From the NCBI GenBank assembly GCA_030704615.1, contig CM060731.1, forward strand, positions 54,482,221 to 54,546,220: a stretch of 64,000 nucleotides of DNA, written 5' to 3'. This document shows, one piece after another, positions 33,092 through 44,249 of the stretch. This DNA comes from Takakia lepidozioides (lineage: Eukaryota; Streptophyta; Takakiopsida; Takakiales; Takakiaceae). The translations under genes and the position numbers were made by a program. Under the pieces are notes generated by a model, which was given only the letters and a program-made list of their open reading frames with translations, did no database searches and was not told where the DNA came from. Numbering within the stretch: the first letter of the stretch is position 1; each line of letters opens with the position of its first letter.

Positions 33092-33988
33092 TCACCTGCA
33101 TGGGCGCAGAAGTACTTCCCCAACGACCCCATCCTCTCCCACATTCAAGCTGCCAGTCGGGGTCAGCTTCCGCGTGCTTGTGAAGACACGCACATCCTTG
33201 GAGCAAAACAAATCTTGGCAGTAGGGCCAGACTGTTTCTAAAAGGTAGTCTGAATCAGGCCCCTCACTAACATTGCCAGTGACATCAAACGACAATGGAT
33301 GGATCATGTTCAAAGGGGAGTTCCCCCTCCCCTTGTGTGGTGAATCATCCACTAGGAGGGTGTTGGATTCGTTAAATCCAGAAAATTGCGACCACACCCT
33401 CGACAGTCTCTTCTGTAAGTTTTGTACGGCAGGCCATTTTGTGGGGTATGGCTCTGTCAAGGGGTCACACTCCTCTTGTGACCACACAAAGAGGGGAGAA
33501 CCCTTGACCCCCTGCATCACCACTTTGAAGATGTCTGCAACATTCCCCTTGGAAGCACATGACCATATCCCAACGTAGAAATACCGGAAGAGAAGGTTTA
33601 AAAACTCGCAGACCTGGGGCCTTGGGAAAACATACTTGTTGGTGGTCAACACCCATGGCCAATGATGCCTCGGGTTGGGCTGAAAGTTAGGAATAGAGTG
33701 GCACATGATCCCGTTCAGGTCTAGAACAATTAGTTTCGACTTTTCAATGAAAGGAGCTTTTGAAGGGGTGTCACGGGGTCTCACCTCAGTGGGTTGGGAG
33801 ACAACAGTCACCCCGGAGGACAAAGTTTCGGTCCCCCTGCAGCCTGGACCAGGCAAACTACCACCATCTCCCCCTACAACTTCCCCTTTTCCCCCATCAA
33901 GAGCAGTGACCCCCCCATCGTCCATGTCATCCCCACCAACTTCCTGGACCTCTCCCTCTTCAACGAGTGGACCCTGCCCGTTGAACAT
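33092..33988 (-). CDS. FCP1/NLI-interacting-factor-like phosphatase domain protein
   Basis: A 298-codon open frame. Residues 1-85 are acidic and Gly-rich, probably disordered. From about residue 86 an FCP1-homology (HAD superfamily) domain follows: 'KLIVLDLNGIMC', then Arg-Pro at 'FPRPQVCEFL', 'YVGIWSCASKGNV' and, after about 80 residues, 'NTLLVDDSPHKG'. Active FCP1/SCP enzymes need D-x-D-x-T/V. Here the second Asp is Asn, as in some plant FCP1-like paralogues, so catalysis is doubtful, although the second-motif Ser and the late Asp-Asp are kept. Active members dephosphorylate the RNA polymerase II CTD in the nucleus. The gene lies head-to-head with the DDRGK1 exons, only about 60 bp away. 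Confidence 0.7.
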   Translation of the reverse strand: MFNGQGPLVEEGEVQEVGGDDMDDGGVTALDGGKGEVVGGDGGSLPGPGCRGTETLSSGVTVVSQPTEVRPRDTPSKAPFIEKSKLIVLDLNGIMCHSIPNFQPNPRHHWPWVLTTNKYVFPRPQVCEFLNLLFRYFYVGIWSCASKGNVADIFKVVMQGVKGSPLFVWSQEECDPLTEPYPTKWPAVQNLQKRLSRVWSQFSGFNESNTLLVDDSPHKGRGNSPLNMIHPLSFDVTGNVSEGPDSDYLLETVWPYCQDLFCSKDVRVFTSTRKLTPTGSLNVGEDGVVGEVLLRPCR

Positions 33989-34045
33989 ACCAAAAGATGA
34001 TTTTGTGAAGTTTTTTAGTATTGTGTCATTGGTGATGCATCACAG

Positions 34046-35604
34046 GAGGAGGAAGCACTTCAACAGAAAGAAAAACAGGAAGAAGCAGCAAATGAAGAGT
34101 TTGACAAGTGGAAGGGAGCTTTTAGTGTGCACACTGAGGGCACCCTAGAAAACGATGTGCAAGAAGAAAGCCAAGGCCTTCTCTTTGACTTTGTGGAGTA
34201 CATCAAGGTATTCCAGCCTTCCTCACAATATCAACATTTATTGGCTGCTCAAACTTATTTGTGTGAGTGAAACAATAATCACACTTGATTTGACACACGT
34301 CTCTCAGTTAGCCAGAGTACAATGTGCTCCTTTTCCTTCCTCCCTGTTGTCTTCTTCACCATACAACTATTGAGCTAATCAGTTTGTACAGTGATCTGAC
34401 ATAAGGGCATAACCACATTTGATTGGGTTGACAGAAATATAAGTGTGTGGCCTTGGATAATCTAGCAGCAGAGTTCAATCTGCGAACTCAGGTCAGTGAC
34501 TCAAGTATGGTGTAGCACTATGGCTTATCTCATTAAATCATCTGAATTACAACCCTGCAAGTTATCATTATTTGACGTTGTGTATCTTTTGCACTTGAAA
34601 GTGTACAAGGCAATGAAGTTTGCCCCAGATGTAGAGAAGGGAGTTTATGATTATGTAGCCAAGTGATAGTTCACATGAACTCAGCTCTGGGAGCTCTGGA
34701 AATGTTACTATTGCATTAGTAGACGTAATGCAGGTAATACCTGACATACAGATAAATTCTCTGGACCTTATGTGTTTATAGAGGGATTTCACACGAGTGT
34801 TGTACCTCAGTGTGCGTTTTGTGCTTGATTTGTGCAGGACTGCATCAGCAGGGTTTTGGCTTTAGAGCAAATGGGTAAGCTTCATGCTCCCACCTTTGCA
34901 AGCGTCACACTTACATTGCAGAGGGGGCTATACTCGGCCATTTGTCTGTGCCATGAGAATGTCACTGCAATCCAGCGGGAAAGGTAATGGGCTACATTAT
35001 TAATCCAGGACCAGCATCATCCTCTAAGATGGCAAACAAAACTCGCCATGAAATGATCCTTTCATTGGGTTTGTATTAGCTGTGCCGGGGCGTGAAGCAA
35101 CCTCCTGCCTCAAGTTTTTTGGGGAAGTAGCAAATGCCAACACCCATTGACTAATCCAATGGAGTCTTGTGTGTGCGAACCCCACGACAGAAGTGTCCTC
35201 AAGGGTATGTCATTGATGAGCAACAGATCCCTCTTTTGTCAAACAAGAAGTCTGATCACAGGTGCAGGGACTGGTCCATACATGTATGGTTACGCCAGGA
35301 ATAGTGACTTGCTGGTTCAAATTGTGCTGCTCATGTGGTCGGGATGTCTGATATGGCAGGTCAAATATCAGGGGTGATGGACGACAGGGGCAAGTTCATC
35401 TACATCTCTCCTGAAGAGATGAACGCCGTAGCTGATTATATTAAACGTCTAGGCCGCGTGAGCATCTCTCATTTGGCTAGCAAGTCAAATGTATTTATTA
35501 ACTTGGAGCCCAAGTCTCTGCCCCCAAACAACATCTCCTATATCCAGGAGGCTGAGACTACAACGGTTCCAGAATTAGCCCCCTCCATCTCTGTGGCTTC
35601 ATGA
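34046..35604 (+). CDS. DDRGK1/UFBP1 homologue, C-terminal four exons
   Basis: Exons 34046-34207, 34435-34491, 34838-34874 and 35360-35604 join in phase to give 166 residues. The first has the charged '[12 protein letters not shown]' region, the second '[18 protein letters not shown]', the third '[13 protein letters not shown]' and the last the diagnostic '[14 protein letters not shown]' and '[13 protein letters not shown]'. This is the winged-helix/PCI-like C-terminal half of DDRGK1, the ER-anchored adaptor of the UFM1 conjugation pathway (ER-phagy, ribosome UFMylation). All introns are GT-AG. The N-terminal membrane anchor and most of the coiled coil are not seen upstream, where the FCP1-like gene lies. 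The gene is either split by an insertion or begins further left. Confidence 0.85.
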
Positions 35605-37146
35605 TGGTCAGGCACTCTTATGTGATTTGAAAGCCAGTAGGAACGGAGAGGACAAAAACGCAGCGACAAAGAGAACCAAGGAGCTATGAAACTGTCTGAG
35701 GTGATTGTAGGGTAGTGGAATGTGTTACGGATCTTTGTGAATATACCTCCTTGAAGGTTACATGTGAACAACAGCTGAGGCGGGGAAGGACAGTAGCTGC
35801 AGCATTGTTAGTTAACAGGGTGGTGCCTCACTCACCAATGCAGAATCTGGCCCCCAGGACCACATCCAGCGACAAACAAATGATCGTAACCTAGAAACTC
35901 TGTGCCTTCATTGATGTACTCTCAATGCCTGTCTCCATCTGCACTGTTTGAGGCATCGGTTCCTCTGTATTCCATCTCTTTCGGTAGGTAACTGACCTAT
36001 CCAGTGTCTCTCACAATCCAGGTGTTTCCATCTTCGGCTAATGGTCATAGTTTGTTCTCTGGCAGACCTTTCAGATATATCAGTGAAATATGTTCTCATC
36101 AATCTGCCAAATGTAGTCAGAGATCTTACTGCTAGTGCAGAAGGTTTGAAATAATCCAATGTCCCTGGCCCAGTATTTCAGGTCCTCCAGAAAATCTTTC
36201 CAATCCTCGTCAATATATGAAGCGAGACGTTTGTTTTGTTTTGTTTTGTTTTGTAGCGTCGTTGAGATCTCCCAAACCGGGGGGCCCCAAAGCTGGTGCT
36301 TGGTGTCATTGGAAAGCTCTCGATGGGGAGGGGTGTCTCCTCTTCCACTAGTGTAGCGCTCCAGAACAACAACTGCCAATTTCATTACAAATTTCTTTTG
36401 TTGATATACATGTTGGTACAAATATGGTGGGAGAAAATAGACTTGATTTAAGCACTATCATTTAGCCTTCACTCGGCCACAGATGTGACACTTGCATGTA
36501 ATTGCATTGCCAGTCACACTCTCTAGAAAAGGATATTGGAGATGTAAAAGATCAATGGCGTGAAGGAAAATCATCAATAAACCTGTTGGTTGCAGAGAGA
36601 CCTTCTCCACTTGTCATACACAGATGAGTCTGAAACAGCCGCAGGAACCAGCGCTGGTGGAGTAGCTTTGTGGACAGTGTGGACTGAGATCTGCTGTCAT
36701 TTTGATATGTTCAAATTTTTATGTAGGCACAAAATATTTGGTTTTAACAGAGTTGTGACTCTGCTAACTGTTGGGCGTGGTGGAAATTTACATCTTACCT
36801 TATTGACCAACTAACCAACAGATGTGCTAAACATAACAGGGCTGTTAAAGAAACTGGCAGGTGCAGCCTAGGGTTGCATCTCCAATAAAGAGCTGCAAGA
36901 GAGACAGATGGGGGAGACACATGACTTGGATTCATGGTTGTCATAGATGGAAAGGAAAGAGACTAGACTGACATGCCTGACCTGCTCATGGTTGATTAAT
37001 ATCAGCTTTTAATTTGCAACAGGAAATTCAAGAAATTTCTCTAGAGAAGTTAAAAGTGCTACCACTACTTCCTGCACTACAGTCCTGACTACATAATCTT
37101 AGAACGCGTAGCTCTGACTGGATTGCTCATAATCCCCAAGAACCAG
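35605..37146. other. Intergenic DNA between DDRGK1 and the S1-domain gene
   Basis: No gene is recognised. A (TTTTG)n run lies at about 36229-36256. A minus-strand frame at 36080-36421 is open for 113 codons but shows no domain. Confidence 0.5.
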
Positions 37147-40100
37147 TTAGGGAACTCTTCCAGTTACCCGTTGGACGGCAGCCTTGATACCCTCTCTGTC
37201 AAGCTCTGTATTCAACTGCACCTCTTGAACCTGCAATAGGATAACCACCAGCCCAAGTGTAATCAGAACATCACGAGGACAGATAAGATACAGTGTACTG
37301 GATAATCAATACCTGTGGCATCATTGACAGCATAGTCTTCAAGGGATGATGCTGGTTCTCCCAAAGGGTCATGGGATCTCAGCAAGAAATGAAACTTGGC
37401 TTAAAATCACCTTGTACTCTACAGCAAAGTTCTCTTTCCCCTTTCCAATGACCACTGCAGAATCTCTCTCTCTCTCTCTCTCTCACCCTGTGACATGGGC
37501 AGGAATCTTAAGGATGATCTCAAGGGCCTGCCTACCCTTGGCACTAGACTGAATATACAGTCAGGCCAGGGAGCCTAGCTTTGAATAATAAGCAGATGCA
37601 GAGATGAAATGAAGATTGTAATTGCCAGATGTGTGGGCAACCTGAGGACAATCTCCATTTTCTGATCCATTGTCCGGGGTATTCTCACCAGAGAGTGACC
37701 CTCTTCAGGAACATGAAGAACATGGTCCCTGCACATTTATTGGCCAATTTTGAAAATCTCGAGGCTGAGCCTAAAGCCCTGGTCTACCTTTTGGGCTACT
37801 CACATACAGCTGATTGATACTTATGTGAAAAGTCGATGGCTGTTAAGGCTACGGCAAGCCAATGTTTGCAGGGAACTGCAAGAGTTATTTCTCTCTTTTT
37901 CTCCCTCTGTATGTGGCACTATGGCAAACGAAGTCTATGAGTACAACTCTGTGGCAGCCCTGACAATACTACCCAAGTTACATTCTTCACAATTCACAGA
38001 TACCCAATCTTTCCTGCGTCTTATTTACCCATGACTGTACATTGAGCATATCTCCCCCCAGTACCTCCGGCTCATGTAATAACCATCTTTCTTTCTTCTG
38101 ACATGTTCTTTCTTCCTCATCCAGTCAAATGCACATGAAACGGCCAAAAGGTCATGAGCACATGTCAAGGTCCACGTCAAGGTCTATCTTGATATTACTT
38201 AATGCTAAGAAGCGAGAACCCTGATTTCTTGGAGGCTTGCACAACTTGATTAGTATGGCGCACCGGGTTAAACCATGAGCCAAAAACTGGAGCTATGAAA
38301 TAAGGAGATGACCTATTACAGCCAAGGTATGCACCTGTGGACATAATGTGAAAGACCAACCAGGTGACCTTTCACATACAACATTAATTGAAGGTGAAAT
38401 ATATACCTGTCTTCCAGCCCGAGCTAGCAGAGTGAACTTGCCGTCTTCAGCAGGGGCCTGCCTCAAGCCCACAACAAATCTGTTAGCTTGTGAGCTGCCT
38501 ACTCTGGAATTTAGAAGAAGGATAGAGTGCCATAAGGCAACTTCTCCCTCTCTATATCTCTCTCTCTCACTACCGCTCAAACTGGGCGCGGGGTCAATGG
38601 CCACAAGGCTACGGCAAACAACGTCTTATGAGTACAATCTCTCTCACTACCGGCGTCAGGAGGCAGTCTGCAGTCTGCAATCTCTCAGTCTCCTCTTTGC
38701 TTATCTACTTGAATGTGACCAGCAATAGCACAAAGCATACTCTTACGCTGGCATTTTAGATGTTAGTGCTGATAGTCAAAGCAGTATCCTGATTCAAACT
38801 AGGAGATCTCGTTAAGGATGGCACACATGCCAAGGCAGACGAGGAGACATGGTTTTTCATCAATGCTCCACTCTTTCCCTTCTCTTCAAAGCTTCTCCAC
38901 AGAAAGTACGCACTTACATTAGACAGCCATAACTCCAAATCTTGGGAGACCACACGCTTCTCAAGTTTTTGTCTCCCCAATGTGACACCGGTGATTCTAA
39001 GAAACCCACAGAAAGTTGTATCAGTTGATGATCACCCCTGTTCCATTGAAGAAATTGGGGCCAACAGAAACATCATAGATCAAAAAGTGAACCAAGATAA
39101 GAAATCGCTGTCTGGAAGTGAACCCCATCATCACCAATGAAGAACATGCCAGGACACAGAAGAAAGACATGTACACAGATCAGAACAATCGACTGTCTAT
39201 GCCAACTCTGGTTAGTTCCATAGAGTTATTGCTTTCAGGCTCTTGTTCCTTCACTCTCTGTGCCTATTTCCGCTCAAACTGGGCGCGGGGTCAATGGCCA
39301 CAAGGCTACGGCAAACAACGTCTTATGAGTACATTCTCTCTGTGCCTACAAAATCTTGAGGCTGAGCCTAAAGCCCTGGCCCTGTCGGGGTCTAACTGCT
39401 GGGCAGATCACACACAGCAGATTGATGCTTGTGTCAAGGGTTTTCTAAAGGAAATCTCGAAAGCATGAACAAATTGTTTATATCACGGTAAGTCCCACTA
39501 CCAGAGTGAGCCCCTCACAACGGTAATGTCTGTTCCATTTTGTTCTGCTAAACTGGACGTGGCATCCATGGCCACTAGGCTATGGCAAACAACTTCTTAC
39601 GAGTACATTCTGTCAGTGCCTACAGAGCAAACTTCAACATTGTCTACCCATGTTCTTGCAGCATTTCTGCACAGATTTGCTCTAGGCCTGGCAGGGATGT
39701 GCCAAGAAGCTCTGCATCTGGATCCATAGTCTCTGAATTAGGCAAGCCCACCTGTCAGGTCAAAAGGCAAACAGAAGGGAATCAGTGGCGATTCATTCTG
39801 CCATAAGTGTGAGAAAAGAAAAAGCACTTCCATTCGGTTTTGTCAACCAACACGGTCAGTAGGCAATGGCGAAACTATCAACCTCCTGAGGTCTCAACGT
39901 TGGGGAACTATTTGCTTCAATTGGATCTGCGCTGAAGTGCTTCCTTCAATCTTAAAGCAAAAGGAACTTCATTTTACAGGCCATATCCCACTACTGGAGG
40001 TGCCATCGACAAAGGTAGTGGCCCCTTTTCTCCAACAACCCATCACCCCAACATCCCATCCATTGCTTGTACCGAGGGACATTAAAAGCAGGTCAGGGCT

Positions 40101-43100
40101 TTAGAATAGAAAAGAATATTCCTGAGTAGCTACTAAAAGAGAATGTATGGTCCAGGGTCTTTGATGAGCAGACAGAGGCAAGGAAAAATCTAAAGAACTT
40201 TTTCTCTTTCTCTCATTTGTAGACTGGTGTAATTGAAAAATTACTTGATAGTCCACAGGCATAAGTGTGTCCAGAGTCTCCAAGAGCGGATCTGCCTGCA
40301 GTTGCTTCATAGAAAGTGCAAGTCGCATCTTGTCACTGCACCACAAAATCACTGAAAATCGGTTCTCAATTCAAACCCTGCTCCTGAGTTGCTGTGCCAA
40401 ATGGCTCTTGTATCCAAAGAACTCACCTCTATAGTCCCACTAATGCATACTTTTAAACATTTTCAGCTTTTGTCTGTGGCTTACTAGTCCCCGTTCACAT
40501 AACAGTAAGTAAGGAAGTCAGTATTGAACTTACAGGTCAACTTGAACAACTTTAACGCGCACCATCTTTCCCTCCTCCAAAAGATCACGAGGGTTGCGAA
40601 CAGGATCCCATGAAAGCTCTGAAACATGTACTAATCCACTTACTGGATAGGTACCTGCAAGATCTCTCCTTACTCTGTCAGAATATCGTTCTACAATTTG
40701 ACAACTTGAAAATTTGAGCTTTGATTACTTTCCAAATATTGATAAAAGTGCAGAGCAACTTGGGAAATTCCATTTGCAAGATAATAAGCCATATGGTAGG
40801 AACAGAAGTGCTGGGCCATAGTCTGTAAGTAAAGTGAATGGCCTGCAGAAGAATGATGTGATCATTGATTGTTCCCATGAATGGCAGAGCAGAGAGACAA
40901 ACTTTGTATCTTGTATGTGGGCCCCCAAGAGCCTATGGGACAACAACAAAAGAGACTAACAACCCAAACATTGCACTGTACTGATTGACCAGTCCACGCA
41001 AACATTGGGTGTGACGCTCATTAAGGGCATAGTCCATACCATAAACTAGCCTACTGGACCCAGTTGTGGGGTGTCAGTACATGAGACTCAACCGAAACTT
41101 GCCACAGTGCTTGAGCACAGCCACAATTAACCTGCTATGAATTTGAGTATTATTTGGTGCCCCCACTGACATGGAATTCATAGCAGAGGGTATAATGTTG
41201 ATCCCACACTGTTGCTGTGTCCTGTACCTGTGACCAATCTTGCTCTGGTAGCACTTCTAGTCACAAAGCTGAATGAAAAGACAAAGATACAAACTTCATC
41301 CAAATGAGAGAGGGAGAGAGAGAGAGAGAGAGAGAGTGGGGCAAGAGCAAAAACAGCAAGATTAGTTAGTCTGCAGAGATGAAGAGAAACTGCTTGAGGG
41401 AGGTACCGTCAGGGAACTGAAGGTCAACAAAGGCTCCAAAGTCAGTCACAGAATTCACCTTGCCGTCAAATACGGCACCCTCCTGTATCTGACCAATACT
41501 TTCCACCAACACTGCCTGCTTCTCTGATAGAATTAATCGGCGGCCCTCTTCACTTACCTCTATAATCTGCCCCACACGTCAATGCGAAAACCATAATATT
41601 AACACTTCAGAGTATGAGAAGTTATGAGGCCATGTGAAAAAAGTGCGTGGGCTCTTCCATGACTTGATTCCTCATGTTTTGCTCCCAAGGCTTTGCAATA
41701 CCACTTATTCGACTGTCTATAGCAAGAGACAAAACTGTAATTGTCATATAATTCAAACATTGAATGGATGATATAGCCTTGTAGCCATTAACTACCACCT
41801 TAAAGATAAGCCCAAAGACCATTGCACCAAACAATCATCATTCGCAAGGTTAAGCTTTTATCCAGCTGGTTATGGGGTAATCTCATGGATAATCTGAAGA
41901 TGTTTAATTCTACTGTCTACAGGACATGATCAGAGAGGGACAAACATTATGTCAGATACACATTTTAAAGGAGAAATGGAGAAGTGAGACTTACTTTGAC
42001 AGAGATTAGCTCGCCTATTAAATCCTTGCCAACATCAGCAAGTGTCTTGCTCCCATCTGCATATCAAAGTATAGAAGGAAAATTCGAACTCACATCCCAG
42101 TGACTGATAACAATAAATGACAATTATCTATTCACAGGGGCTCAAAGGAAACTTAAGTCAAGATGCCATTGAAAGAGGCTGGTAGATGAAAGCAAATACA
42201 CCTTAGGCAAATTATCACCAGAAATGAAAAACCTTGGACTGGGATCTGCATGTCAAAAATCCTGAACCCAATAGCCGGGGGAGAGGGCGGGGTGGGTGGC
42301 AGGTGGAGGGAGGAGGCACCTTTCGGTAAGCGGGCAACATTTATCTGAGAGAAAGGCAGAAACCCTTGAAGACCACCAAAGCGTACCAGCAATCCACCGC
42401 TGTTGCACGCATCGATGCGGCCTCGATGGACCAGCCCACCCTCCAGGGCCTTCTCTGCCTTCTTCCAGTCTGCAGCTTTCTACGTTGTAACAGGCAAGCT
42501 TCTCAGCTCTCTCTCTTATCCCCCTTTCTGACAGATCAAAATCCTATATCTTTCTTTAACACCTTCTATGCACAGATAGAGGCCAAGATCGCAGAGTATA
42601 ACCGTGTCTCTCTTCCACAACCGAGAACCAATGAATACATCCCCCACGACCAATCAACTATAACACCTGAAATGTAGGCAGGTCTTGTTTACTATTTGCG
42701 TACCCTTGGTCTGAGCTGGATTAATTCAGTTACTCTGGTGCAACTTCAATAGACATTGATGTTGACCTCGGACCCCAGGTGTTACGTGACGCCTAGCACG
42801 CCACATCGGTGACATTTACTGACCAGGGTTAGCTTAGTATGGGATACACGAACGACCGCCAACCAAACACGCAGTATGTGTTACCTGGAAGTGTCTTCCT
42901 TTGTCCCCAGAATGCGTTCAATGACGATCATGGCCACAGCCTTACCGGACTACAGACGTCGCGTGCAACAAATACACGAACATCGAACATTGAACGAAGG
43001 TGCGACGTCTGGCGTGAAGCGAATAAAGCCCAACTCCCAAATCTGAAGCAAGAAATTCAGCTGGATTTGAGATAGAGCATTTGAATGTACCACCAATTGT

Positions 43101-43477
43101 CGATCATTCTTGATAACATCTCTCGTCTCTGAGCTTGACTCCTTCAAAGTCTCATTCTGCTCCACATTCGCCGTGGCGGAAATACAAAGCCCTTGCCTCC
43201 CGCGCTCTCTCCTTTCTGCCCTGGCCACCCGTAGTAGATTTTCCGTCTTCCTAGTGCCACAAATTCCTAAATTGGCATCATCTGGGACGCAGAGAGTAGA
43301 GAGGGACAGAGAGAGGGAGGGGTAAGAGGCAGTAGACGAAACCTTGGAAATGCAGCCGTGATGGAAGAGGAAAGAAGAGACAGAAGCTGTAGAATGAGCA
43401 GCCACAGCTTGCTTCAAATTCCCAGCGACTGCAGGAAGGGGGGATGATCTCGGTGCCCACATTGTGCGTCCTGCCAC
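37147..43477 (-). CDS. Plastid S1 RNA-binding domain protein (SRRP1-like), ten exons
   Basis: Exons on the minus strand: 43477-43091 (end tentative), 42479-42320, 42056-41995, 41566-41407, 40654-40534, 40335-40245, 39751-39648, 38996-38918, 38457-38407 and 37230-37147. Phases close over 1299 bp, giving 432 residues. The first exon is Ser/Ala-rich and basic, like a plastid transit peptide. Two S1 domains follow: one around 'NSGGLLVRFGGLQGFLPFSQ', the other around 'GKVNSVTDFGAFVDLQFPDG' and 'SGLVHVSELSWDP'. The C-terminus ('GRQKLEKRVVSQDLELWLSN', 'DGKFTLLARAGRQ', 'AAVQRVTGRVP') matches what I remember of Arabidopsis At3g23700 (SRRP1), which binds chloroplast RNA and acts in intron splicing and 5S maturation. 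Introns contain LINE tails and (GA)/(TC) tracts. Well preserved, probably active. Confidence 0.88.
37463..37484 (+). repeat. (TC)11 microsatellite
   Basis: Uninterrupted TC dinucleotide run in the last intron of the S1-domain gene. In the pre-mRNA (minus strand) it reads GA. Confidence 0.95.
37485..38040 (+). mobile_element. LINE 3' end remnant with zinc-knuckle RT tail
   Basis: The frame at 37629-37817 reads 'MCGQPEDNLHFLIHCPGYSH' (with a Cys-Gln just upstream), the Cys-x2-Cys...His...Cys tail found after plant LINE reverse transcriptases, and continues with 'LEAEPKALVYLLGYSH'. A related copy is at 47577-47915, and the 'LEAEPKALA' part recurs at 39350-39400. It lies antisense in an intron of the S1-domain gene. 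Confidence 0.65.
38570..38700 (+). repeat. LINE tail repeat, 'gggcgcggggtcaatggcca' block
   Basis: The block 'aaactgggcgcggggtcaat' to 'acgtcttatgagtacaatct' recurs at 39272-39335, in diverged form at 39548-39612, and at 48030-48095. All copies are on the plus strand near LINE remnants. Confidence 0.75.
39235..39470 (+). mobile_element. LINE 3' end remnant, second copy
   Basis: Contains the 'gggcgcggggtcaatggcca' block and the 'gaggctgagcctaaagccct' block seen at 37.76 and 47.85 kb, in a shortened arrangement. Confidence 0.6.
41306..41336 (+). repeat. (GA)n microsatellite
   Basis: GA dinucleotide run with one interruption, in the intron between the fourth and fifth exons of the S1-domain gene. 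In the pre-mRNA it reads CU. Confidence 0.95.
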
Positions 43478-44249
43478 ACCACACTAATAACTTAGTCCCG
43501 GCCTGCGACACGCCCAGCGCTGTTGATACATACTGTCCACCCATGCTGCCACGTGAACGATCCATCCATGCTGTGCGTGTCGTACTTAAGTATCTAAGTG
43601 TAGGGTAACGCTTTTGGCCGACCCGCTGCAGTCACCCTTCACTCGTCTTTGGACTTGCACTCTCTTGCTGGATTTGCAGTCACACGGCCAAGGCAGGAGA
43701 GCCTGGAAGGAAGGAGAGCCTGTTGATGCAACTAAGCAGGGAGCAGCCAAGATGATGAAGCACGTTAACATGTCTGTAGGTGCACTAGATCGAGCTGCAC
43801 TCATGTCATCCTCCACTAATAACTTGGCAGAGCCATATGTTATTAGGGGTCAGAAGTTACATTCTGGCACATCATTGGGTGGAACTTAACATATGCATCT
43901 CAGTTCTTGTGAAATTCTTGTTACTTGAATACAATCGAGGCGGGTCTTCCTGGTTAGGATTACAGTGGGACATTTGCTGCTCCCACTTCGGGTAATTCAA
44001 GTTCGTCCACACATTTTGGTTCCAGATCAATGTACAAGACCACATTTATCCTGGAAGCCTGGAGTATGGCTCAAAAACCTGATAAAATAAGTTTATCTTT
44101 TGACAACAGCACAAAAGAGAATGATCTCCCAAAAAAGCACGCTGGCAGAGCACAAGAAACTGCCACGATCCTGACAATAGTCCACAATTGGGACAAAAAA
44201 CATCTATAGGCAGCTCAGTCACTCTGGAAACCAGATGAAATGCTAAAGA
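43478..44249. other. Gap between the S1-domain gene and RPL17
   Basis: It should hold the S1-gene promoter (just right of 43477) and the RPL17 3' UTR (just left of 44250). A plus-strand frame at 43614-43889 has no recognised domain. Confidence 0.4.

Noticed and set aside
34600-34670. Short plus-strand frame in the DDRGK1 intron as an extra exon
   Set aside because: It contains stops, lacks splice borders in phase, and exons on either side already join to give the canonical DDRGK1 order.
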